Positions 1 to 5,436 of a DNA stretch of 8,306 bases are shown here, one piece after another (within the stretch, counting starts at the first letter, position 1; every line of letters starts with the position of its first letter). The position numbers and the translations under genes were made by a program. The stretch covers positions 1 to 8,306 of the forward strand of contig CANJPN010000259.1 in the NCBI GenBank assembly GCA_947475855.1, given 5' to 3'. The notes beneath the pieces are model-generated. The model was not told where the DNA came from and searched no databases. It saw only the letters and a list, made by a program, of their open reading frames with translations. This DNA is from Bradyrhizobiaceae bacterium (GTDB taxonomy: Bacteria; Pseudomonadota; Alphaproteobacteria; Rhizobiales; Hyphomicrobiaceae).

Positions 1-576
1 CTCGACGAGGAACGCCGTGATACCGCGCGGGCCTGCGTTCGGGTCGGTCTTGGCGTAGACGACGAGCGTGTCGGCGTCGGGACCGTTGGTGATCCACATC
101 TTCGTGCCGTTGAGCACGTAGCGGTCGTTACGCTTCTCCGCGCGGAGCTTCATCGACACGACGTCCGAACCGGCATCCGGCTCCGACATCGCGAGCGCAC
201 CGACGTGCTCGCCGGAGATCAGTTTGGGCAGATAGCGCGCCTTCTGCTCGAGCGTGCCGTGACGGTTGATCTGGTTCACGCACAGGTTCGAATGCGCGCC
301 ATAGGAAAGACCCACCGAGGCCGACGCGCGCGACACCTCTTCCATCGCGATGGCGTGCGCGAGATAGCCCATGCCGGCGCCGCCGTAGGCCGGATCGGCT
401 GTCACGCCGAGAATGCCGAGCGCGCCCATCTTGGGCCACAGGTCCGGCGGAAACTGGTTGGTGCGGTCGATTTGGACGGCACGCGGCGCGATCTCGGTCT
501 GCGCGAACCGATGCACGCTGTCGCGCAACGCCTCGATGTCCTCGCCGAGCCCGAATTTCATTGCCGTGGTGAACAT
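1..576 (-). CDS. ivd: isovaleryl-CoA dehydrogenase, N-terminal 192 residues (3' end outside window)
   Basis: FAD-dependent acyl-CoA dehydrogenase that oxidises isovaleryl-CoA to 3-methylcrotonyl-CoA in leucine breakdown and passes electrons to ETF; cytoplasmic. The visible part covers the N-terminal helical domain and the start of the beta domain. Seen: the family signature ALAMSEPDAGSD (residues 127-138), the FAD-contacting WITNG (161-165), and the stretch SYGAHSNLCVNQI (91-103), which is typical of isovaleryl-CoA dehydrogenases rather than short- or medium-chain ones. The catalytic Glu of this subfamily lies further on and is outside the window. The ATG at 576 is chosen because AGGAGG (592-587) lies 10 bases upstream; Met6 is a weaker alternative. 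It follows the amidohydrolase on the same strand after 140 bases. The partner liu/mcc genes expected for leucine breakdown are not in view. Confidence 0.93.
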   Translation of the reverse strand, partial: MFTTAMKFGLGEDIEALRDSVHRFAQTEIAPRAVQIDRTNQFPPDLWPKMGALGILGVTADPAYGGAGMGYLAHAIAMEEVSRASASVGLSYGAHSNLCVNQINRHGTLEQKARYLPKLISGEHVGALAMSEPDAGSDVVSMKLRAEKRNDRYVLNGTKMWITNGPDADTLVVYAKTDPNAGPRGITAFLVE

Positions 577-676
577 GGCGGGAATACCTCCTACATCTAG
601 CAAGCCAAGATGCGCCGCCGCCCAACCCGAGGCAATCAGCAGAAAAGTCGGCCACGAGGAAGCCGCCACGACGAAA

Positions 677-692
677 CGAGGTCACGACCTCG
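677..692 (-). terminator. weak hairpin after the amidohydrolase gene, possible terminator
   Basis: Perfect 6-bp stem (677-682 with 687-692) around a 4-base loop, starting 24 bases after the amidohydrolase stop. On the minus strand it is followed by TTTCGT, so the T-tract is short. It may partly separate the amidohydrolase from ivd. The remaining intergenic sequence (577-716) shows only the ivd ribosome site; I found no convincing -35/-10 pair there. Confidence 0.35.
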
Positions 693-716
693 CGCAACAT
701 GCTGGGCGCTCCGCCA

Positions 717-2537
717 TCACCCGTGCCAACCGCCGACCTCGTGAACCGCGCGGCCACCCACCATTGTCATCTGAGATTTGAGCTCGGCGAGTGCGCCCTC
801 GTCGACCGTGAGAGGATCAGCCGACAGTACCGCGAGATCAGCGAACTTACCGGCTTCGAGCGTCCCCTTGTCGTTCTCATCGAACGTCAGATAGGCGCCG
901 TTGGCAGTGACGCAACGCAAAGCCTCCATCCGAGACAACGACTGCGCGGCCCCGAAGACGCGCTTCGTCTGGTAGTCCTTCCGCGCCACCGTCTGCGCGA
1001 CCGGATAGAACAGCGAGATCGGCGTGTTGTCGGTCGCCAGAACGACCTTCACGCCGGCCTCCTGCAACGATTTCATCGGCGTGATGTCGACATGCCGCTC
1101 CGGCGACAGCCTTCCCGCAAGGGTCTCCCGCGACTTGTAGAGCGAGGCATTGGTGTGCGTGGTCAACACCAAGCCCATCCTCGAGATCCGCTCGATGTCA
1201 CGGGGAGACACGACATAGATGTGGCTCAGCACCCAGCGTCGGCCCTTGAGCGGCACGACGCGATCCACCTCCTCGTAGAGATCGAGCATCCCGAGACCAC
1301 CGGCACCGGCAATCGCCGTCGGGCGGATGTCGTTGGCCGCACACTGAATGAGCAGCTCCTTCACTTTCTCTCGCGGCAAGCCATGATTGGAGTAGAAACC
1401 GGCCCATCCCGTGTATGGATTGGCGGCAGCGCGCACGTTGTCGGCTGCTGTGCGCCCGATGTGTACATAAAGACCGCCCATCTTAAGCATTTCGTCGCCA
1501 AGTCCCGGCTCCCCCAGCCAGCCGAGCCAACCGCCGACGAATTGATCGAGCTTCGCCTCTCCCAGCGCTGTCCAATCCGGGCTCAGCGTCAGCGTGGAAC
1601 GCATCGTCAGCGCACCCGAGCGATGCGCCTTGCGATAGATCTGCAGCACTTCGCTGGCGATCCCGTGGCCCTCGAAGACGCTGGTCGTCCCGAACGCGTG
1701 ATAGAGCTTTGCGCCCTCGATCAGCGCCTTCAGGCGGTCTCCGGCCGAAAACCTCGCGGCCTCGCGAAACCACAGGACCTCCGCAATCGGCTGCATTTCT
1801 TGCTCGATGAAGACACCGGTCGGGTCGCCGTTGGCATCCTTCTCGATGGTGAGAGAAGGCACTGGCGAGGCGGTGTCCCGGGTAACTCCAGCGAGCCGCA
1901 GCGCCTCGGTGTTCGCGCAGGACACAAGCGGCAGCGTACCTCGCCAGAACCCCCAGATCGAGCGGATGTAGACGGGATTGTTCGGCGCGGCCTTGTCGAG
2001 CTCCTGCCGTGTCGGCCAACGCTTCTCGGCGAGAATAGCGGGCACGTCGAAATAGTATGGCGGATCGCCGATCGGCATCGTCACGATCCATTCACCCGGC
2101 TTCCTGCCTCGCGCCAGCTCCGCGATCCGATCCTGTATGTCGCGGATCGAGCGCGCACGGCCCAGCGACGGGAAGATGTTGCGCAGCCCTTCCCGGTCCA
2201 TATGGGCGTGCCCGTCGATCAGACCCGGCACAATCGTACGTTTCTGCATATCGAGCACGCGGGTACCGGGCGCGGTGTGAGCCGCCATCGCCGCATCTGC
2301 TCCGACGGCCAGCACACGGTCACCGGCGATCGCAATTGCGTCGGCGACAGTGCTCAACGCATCGAGGGTGAGCACCCGCGCATTCCTGAGAACGAGATCG
2401 GCTGGCCGGTTGGCAACTCCTGCGGGACGAGCGGCTTGAGCGTTCGCCTCTGAGCTTGCCCCCACCGCAACGAGCGCAGCAGCCCCCGCCGTCCCCGTAT
2501 TCGCAAGAAAGCCTCGCCTCGTCGTGGTCCCAGCCAT
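717..2537 (-). CDS. Tat-exported amidohydrolase, YtcJ / amidohydrolase-3 family
   Basis: Metal-dependent hydrolase of the amidohydrolase superfamily; the substrate cannot be read from sequence. The protein has 606 residues. Residues 1-33 form a twin-arginine signal (TTRRGFLAN at 4-12, a hydrophobic Ala/Gly/Val stretch, then an AxA-like cleavage site before Gln34), so a folded, metal-loaded enzyme should be exported to the periplasm. Residues 47-105 are the small beta-sandwich typical of the family (LVLRNARVLTLD, then TIVPGLIDGHAH). The metal-binding HxH is His110-x-His112. Later SHIYVVSPRDIERI and ATDNTP match the family's C-terminal His and Asp strands. The ATG at 2537 is preferred over a TTG eight codons upstream because GGGAGGG (2549-2543) sits 5 bases before it and the Tat motif then lies at the usual distance. 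It is divergent from the oxidoreductase/hydrolase pair and upstream of ivd. Family confident, substrate unknown. Confidence 0.85.
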   Translation of the reverse strand: MAGTTTRRGFLANTGTAGAAALVAVGASSEANAQAARPAGVANRPADLVLRNARVLTLDALSTVADAIAIAGDRVLAVGADAAMAAHTAPGTRVLDMQKRTIVPGLIDGHAHMDREGLRNIFPSLGRARSIRDIQDRIAELARGRKPGEWIVTMPIGDPPYYFDVPAILAEKRWPTRQELDKAAPNNPVYIRSIWGFWRGTLPLVSCANTEALRLAGVTRDTASPVPSLTIEKDANGDPTGVFIEQEMQPIAEVLWFREAARFSAGDRLKALIEGAKLYHAFGTTSVFEGHGIASEVLQIYRKAHRSGALTMRSTLTLSPDWTALGEAKLDQFVGGWLGWLGEPGLGDEMLKMGGLYVHIGRTAADNVRAAANPYTGWAGFYSNHGLPREKVKELLIQCAANDIRPTAIAGAGGLGMLDLYEEVDRVVPLKGRRWVLSHIYVVSPRDIERISRMGLVLTTHTNASLYKSRETLAGRLSPERHVDITPMKSLQEAGVKVVLATDNTPISLFYPVAQTVARKDYQTKRVFGAAQSLSRMEALRCVTANGAYLTFDENDKGTLEAGKFADLAVLSADPLTVDEGALAELKSQMTMVGGRAVHEVGGWHG

Positions 2538-2708
2538 CGGCACCCTCCCTGCGAATGACAACCGCTCCCCTCGAGGTTACCGCGAATCGCTCATCAGGAC
2601 AGCCTCCTTGCACCGCACGCATTTGACGAGTTGCGTGGAGGCGTGCACATCCTCGTGCGAGGGACGGCCCGTGTCAGCGCGCCGCCACGAGCAGCGAGGA
2701 TACGATCC
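2538..2708. promoter_or_regulatory. divergent control region with two CCTCG/CGAGG palindromes
   Basis: This 171-base region separates the minus-strand amidohydrolase from the plus-strand oxidoreductase and must hold both promoters. It contains the 8-base palindrome CCTCGAGG (2569-2576) and the related interrupted palindrome CCTCG-TG-CGAGG (2651-2662), 82 bases apart, either of which could be an operator half of a shared regulator. A -35-like TTGACG lies at 2623-2628 on the plus strand, but no good -10 follows at 16-18 bases, so I do not call a promoter. GAGGA (2696-2700) is the ribosome site for the gene starting at 2709. Confidence 0.35.
2577..2609 (-). promoter_or_regulatory. five-codon leader ORF (MSDSR) with consensus ribosome site
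   Basis: Upstream of the amidohydrolase, AAGGAGG (2609-2603) is followed after 8 bases by an ATG (2594) that opens ATG AGC GAT TCG CGG TAA. The mini-ORF is in the same frame as the amidohydrolase, whose ATG is 57 bases (19 codons) further on. It could be a translated leader that affects initiation at the main start, or a former start cut off by the in-frame TAA. The ribosome site is a better match than the main gene's own. Function is inference. Confidence 0.4.
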
Positions 2709-3767
2709 ATGAAATTCGGCCTTTGGGACCATTTCGACCGTGGCGAGCGCCCGTTCAACAAGGCGATCGACGAGAGGCTGGCGTTCCTCGTGGCGGGCGA
2801 TGAGGCGGGCTTCTACGCTTTCCACGTCGCCGAGCACCACTGCACGCCGTTGAACCTCGTGCCGGTGCCGGGCGTCTATCTCGGCGCTGTCGCACGGCTC
2901 ACCCAGCGCATGCGGCTCGGCCCGTTGTGCTATCTGCTGCCGCTCTATTCGCCGCTGCGCCTGATCGAGGAAATAGCGATCCTCGACAACATGAGCGACG
3001 GTCGTCTCGATCTCGGCGTCGGCCGCGGCGTGTCCCCGTTCGAGCTGAACTTCCACAACGTCGATCCCGAGACATCCCGCGAGGTCTTCCTCGAAATCCT
3101 CGACGTGCTCGAAAAGGGTATGTCTGCCGAGCGCCTGGACCACCAGGGCAAGCGCTTCAGCTACAAGAACGTCCCTATCGAGGTCCATCCGGTCCAGAAG
3201 CCGCATCCGCCGATCTGGTATCCCTCGTCGAACCCGGAAGGTTCCACCTTCGCAGGCGAGCGCGGGTATAACTTCATGACGCTGGGAACCCGCACCGTAG
3301 CCCGCAAGAACATCGACGCTTTCAAGGCGGCGTATGCGAAGCGCGGCGGCCCACAAGTGCCCGGCTCAGCGTTCGCGGAAGGGGTTGCCATCGGCGTCAA
3401 CCGCCACCTCGTCATCGCCGACACCGAAGCCGAAGCCATGCGGATCGCCAAGCCCGCCCACGAGATGTTCCACGCAAGCCTCACCAAGCTCTGGCGCGAG
3501 AACCACGCGACGACGCCGGCCGCACGCGCCTCCATCGCCAGCATCGAAGACGCGCGCGCCGAAGGCGCGATCATCATCGGCACGCCCGACACCGTTACCA
3601 AGGAAATCCAGCGGCAGGTCGACGAACTCGGCATCAACTACATGACGCTCGGCATGTTCTTCGGCAATCTTTCCTACGAGCACGCGATGCGTACGCAGAG
3701 CCTGTTCGCCAAGGAGGTCATGCCGAAAATCAAACCGTCCGCCCCCCGCGCGGCAGCCGCCGAATGA
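2709..3767 (+). CDS. LLM-class flavin-dependent oxidoreductase (luciferase-like monooxygenase)
   Basis: Member of the bacterial luciferase-like TIM-barrel family, which uses reduced FMN or F420 to monooxygenate or reduce small organics; cytoplasmic, no signal. It has 352 residues, normal for the family. Seen: N-terminal MKFGLWDHFDRGE, the conserved AEHH (41-44) in the first flavin-site strand, and LDNMSDGRLDLGVGRG (92-107), the family's most constant segment; IIIGTPDTVTKEIQ nearer the C-terminus matches the usual end-of-barrel GTP.TV motif. The ATG at 2709 has GAGGA 8 bases upstream; a TTG-initiated extension from 2631 lacks family similarity and is not used. Its stop overlaps the hydrolase start, so the two are translated together. 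A separate flavin reductase would be needed if it is a two-component monooxygenase; none is seen. Substrate unknown. Confidence 0.88.
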   Translation: MKFGLWDHFDRGERPFNKAIDERLAFLVAGDEAGFYAFHVAEHHCTPLNLVPVPGVYLGAVARLTQRMRLGPLCYLLPLYSPLRLIEEIAILDNMSDGRLDLGVGRGVSPFELNFHNVDPETSREVFLEILDVLEKGMSAERLDHQGKRFSYKNVPIEVHPVQKPHPPIWYPSSNPEGSTFAGERGYNFMTLGTRTVARKNIDAFKAAYAKRGGPQVPGSAFAEGVAIGVNRHLVIADTEAEAMRIAKPAHEMFHASLTKLWRENHATTPAARASIASIEDARAEGAIIIGTPDTVTKEIQRQVDELGINYMTLGMFFGNLSYEHAMRTQSLFAKEVMPKIKPSAPRAAAAE

Positions 3768-4459
3768 GCCGATCCATGCACATCACCGCCGCCGATGGCC
3801 ATCGCTTCGAGATCGCGCGTGCCGATCCCCCGAACGCCGCGACCAGCCGGCCGAAAGGCGGCGTTATTGTGCTGCATGCAATCTACGGGCTCACCGATCA
3901 CATCCGCGGCGTCTGCGATAAGTGGGCGCAAGCTGGATATTCCGCCGTCGCACCAGCACATTTCGATCGCGTCGGTCCGGGCCGCGTTTACGGCTACGCC
4001 GCCGATGGCGCCGAGGCCGGCCGCCAATGCTATGCCGCCACGAACGAAACCAACATTACTGCCGAGATTGCCGCATGCCGCGATGCACTTGCTGGAAGCG
4101 GCACGATCATCGTGTCGGGCTTCTGTACGGGCGGCAGTTCGGCGTGGCTCGCCTCGGCAACGCTCGATGGTATCGGCGCCCAGGTTAATTTCTATGGCAG
4201 TCATGTCGCTTCGCGGCACCTCGCTTTGCACCCGCGATGCCCAACGATCATTCACTACGGCGACAATGATCACGTCGTGCCGATTGCCGATGTGGAACGC
4301 ATCCGCGCGGCAAACCCTGGCGTGGAATTGCACGTCTATCCTGGCGCGGGCCACGCCTTCTTCAATCCGGAACAAGCCCACTACGACGACGCCGCCGCCA
4401 CACTAGCGTGGCAGCGCTCGCTCGCGTTTCTCGATCGTGTGCTGCCCCGCGCCACGTGA
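3764..4459 (+). CDS. dienelactone hydrolase family protein with altered active site
   Basis: Alpha/beta-hydrolase of the dienelactone hydrolase family, 231 residues, cytoplasmic. The Cys-Asp-His triad is visible: Cys121 in GFCTGG (119-124), Asp169 in YGDNDHVVP, and His197 in PGAGHAFFN. The family normally has a Glu in the first strand motif (HEIFG or QEIFG) that controls the catalytic Cys; here the motif reads HAIYG, with Ala39 in that place, so chemistry or substrate may differ from classical dienelactone hydrolase. The ATG at 3764 overlaps the oxidoreductase stop (ATGA) with no ribosome site of its own, pointing to coupling; Met5 (3776) is an alternative start. Probably hydrolyses an ester or lactone made by, or feeding, the neighbouring flavin enzyme; that link is inference. 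Confidence 0.87.
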   Translation: MSRSMHITAADGHRFEIARADPPNAATSRPKGGVIVLHAIYGLTDHIRGVCDKWAQAGYSAVAPAHFDRVGPGRVYGYAADGAEAGRQCYAATNETNITAEIAACRDALAGSGTIIVSGFCTGGSSAWLASATLDGIGAQVNFYGSHVASRHLALHPRCPTIIHYGDNDHVVPIADVERIRAANPGVELHVYPGAGHAFFNPEQAHYDDAAATLAWQRSLAFLDRVLPRAT

Positions 4460-4530
4460 AGGATGAACGCCGGTTTGAAGATGGGCACCACAATCGCTGC
4501 AGCAACCGGTCAGCCGACCTACGAGGTTCT

Positions 4531-4564
4531 CCTCCCTCTTGTGGGGGAGGTGCTCCGAAGGGGC
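4531..4564. repeat. GC-rich double-hairpin intergenic repeat at a convergent junction
   Basis: Between the hydrolase end and the cytochrome end. The first stem pairs 4531-4538 with 4543-4550 (CCTCCCTC against GGGGGAGG, 8 pairs including one G-T) over the loop TTGT. The second stem pairs 4552-4556 with 4560-4564 over GAA, with one G-T pair. The style, with a CCTCC..CTTGTGGGGGAGG block followed by CTCCGAAG, resembles palindromic repeats scattered between genes in rhizobial genomes (from memory, not searched). It may stop transcription from both sides, although there is no T-tract. The rest of 4460-4635 shows nothing else firm. Confidence 0.55.
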
Positions 4565-4624
4565 GGAAGGGGGATCTACAGACGACGCCTCACATATCGT
4601 AGCGCCAGTCCTGCCCGGCATCGA

Positions 4625-4641
4625 AGCTGACGCAATCAGCT
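4625..4641 (-). terminator. small hairpin over the cytochrome stop codon
   Basis: AGCTGA (4625-4630) pairs perfectly with TCAGCT (4636-4641) around a 5-base loop. The stem includes the TGA stop of the cytochrome gene. There is no T-tract downstream, so it may protect the mRNA end rather than terminate. Possible chance pairing. Confidence 0.3.
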
Positions 4642-4968
4642 ACGCCTGGTCATGATGAAGTTCCAGATCTTGTCCATCTGATCATCATCTATCACGCCGC
4701 GCCACGGCGGCATCTGGCCCTTGCCGTTCTGCACGGACGTCTCGAACCGCTTGCGTTCTTCGGGCTTTAACCGCCTGAGATCGAAGGTTTGCCCGTTGCT
4801 GACGAGGTTATCGCCGTGGCAGGTCTGGCAATAGTCACCGTAGATCCGCTCGCCCTCCTCCGCCTTGACGGGGTCTGGCTTCGAAGTGTCCTGCGCCGAA
4901 GATAAACTGGGAGCGCAGACAATGCTTGCGCTACTCACCAAGGCCGACAAAAAACTGCGGTACGTCAT
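4636..4968 (-). CDS. small periplasmic class I cytochrome c, likely partner of the PQQ dehydrogenase
   Basis: Monohaem c-type cytochrome of 110 residues. Residues 1 to about 26 are a Sec signal (MTYRSFLSALVSSAS, cleavage near SSAQ-D). The haem motif CQTCH is at 47-51, and Met86 in GQMPPW is the expected distal haem ligand; the C-terminal helix (DDDQMDKIWNFIM) is typical. It should carry electrons from a periplasmic dehydrogenase to the terminal oxidase, and lies two genes downstream of the PQQ alcohol dehydrogenase, as in many methanol and ethanol oxidation clusters. The ATG at 4968 is chosen because it gives a clean signal peptide and has GGAG 11 bases upstream. A TTG at 5055 that overlaps the preceding stop would add 29 charged residues before the signal. 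Cys18 is not in a proper lipobox. Confidence 0.85.
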   Translation of the reverse strand: MTYRSFLSALVSSASIVCAPSLSSAQDTSKPDPVKAEEGERIYGDYCQTCHGDNLVSNGQTFDLRRLKPEERKRFETSVQNGKGQMPPWRGVIDDDQMDKIWNFIMTRRS

Positions 4969-5051
4969 GCCGTCGTCTTCTCCAATGGGCGCCCGATCCA
5001 CCTTGCGTAGTGTGCCAGCGCCAGGTGGCTTGTTCGGCAGGCTGAATTCAA

Positions 5052-5369
5052 TCAATGCGGCGGCGGGAAGCCGCGCTTGGTAAGATACTCCGCCACATCA
5101 TAACGGCAGATATCGACCTTCTTGCCCATCGCTGCATCGACCAACTGCTCGATGATGTAGATGGAATCCGCGCCTTCCTTGAACTGCTTGCGGAAGTTCG
5201 CGCCCAACGCCGCGTCCTTGTCGATCACGTTATCGATAGCCGCCTTCACTTCGGGGAAGTGCTGGCATGTCGCCTGCGCCGCCGCTGGCGGCACCTGCTG
5301 CGAAACGACGGCAGCCCCAACGGCGAGAACCCCGGCCAATAGCAGTCCCGCTCGTATAGCTAGTCTCAT
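5052..5369 (-). CDS. secreted 105-residue protein of unknown function, two cysteines
   Basis: I do not recognise the family. The first 32 or so residues form a signal peptide (MRLAIRAGLLLAGVLAVGAAVV, then PPAAAQ), leaving a mature protein of about 73 residues with exactly two cysteines, Cys35 (ATCQHFPEV) and Cys88 (VDICRYDVAEYL), likely a disulfide in the periplasm. The body looks helical (KAAIDNVIDKDAAL, FRKQFKEGADSIYIIEQLVDAAM) and ends in GFPPPH. There is no CxxCH, so it is not a cytochrome, and it does not look like the MxaI small subunit. The start at 5369 is preferred over a GTG at 5432 because the longer frame would run through the terminator stem; the Shine-Dalgarno-like GGGTGAG is abnormally close. 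Lying between the PQQ dehydrogenase and its cytochrome suggests an accessory or docking role (inference). Confidence 0.75.
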   Translation of the reverse strand: MRLAIRAGLLLAGVLAVGAAVVSQQVPPAAAQATCQHFPEVKAAIDNVIDKDAALGANFRKQFKEGADSIYIIEQLVDAAMGKKVDICRYDVAEYLTKRGFPPPH

Positions 5370-5383
5370 CTCACCCGGTTCAC

Positions 5384-5421
5384 AAATAAAAGCGGACGGA
5401 CGCGGCTGCCCGCGTCCGTCC
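5384..5421 (-). terminator. strong intrinsic terminator after the PQQ dehydrogenase
   Basis: Two perfectly complementary 12-base arms (5394-5405 and 5410-5421; GGACGGACGCGG and its complement) with a 4-base loop, starting 15 bases after the dehydrogenase stop. On the minus strand the stem is followed by GC, then TTTT, A, TTT (down to 5384). This is a textbook Rho-independent terminator oriented for the dehydrogenase. Only 24 bases separate the stem from the start of the next gene, so downstream expression probably depends on read-through. Confidence 0.88.
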
Positions 5422-5436
5422 AACTGTTTCACGCCA

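Noticed and set aside
699..2453. 584-codon open frame on the plus strand, antisense to the amidohydrolase
   Set aside because: It has no recognisable domain, its composition is Arg/His/Pro-rich as in a mirrored high-GC frame, and it lies entirely against a gene with clear family motifs.
2538..2561. TTG start eight codons upstream for the amidohydrolase
   Set aside because: The ATG at 2537 has a good ribosome site at 5 bases and places the twin-arginine motif correctly.
2577..3356. 259-codon minus-strand frame overlapping the LLM oxidoreductase
   Set aside because: It is antisense to a well-supported family member. Its C-terminal MSDSR is the mini leader ORF, which has its own ribosome site and start.
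4906..4968. Cytochrome c as a lipoprotein anchored through Cys18
   Set aside because: The residue before Cys18 is Val (SIVC), not Gly, Ala or Ser, so the lipobox is not met; a normal cleavage site follows.
4969..5055. Longer cytochrome c start (TTG at 5055, overlapping the previous stop as TTGA)
   Set aside because: It would put 29 mostly polar, charged residues before a complete signal peptide. The ATG at 4968 gives the normal secreted form.
5052..5369. Two-cysteine protein as a lanthanide-binding EF-hand protein (lanmodulin-like)
   Set aside because: DNVIDKDAALG has scattered Asp residues but not the 12-residue EF-hand loop, and there is only one such stretch.
5370..5432. Longer start (GTG at 5432) for the two-cysteine protein
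   Set aside because: The extra codons are the terminator stem itself and would precede a complete signal peptide.
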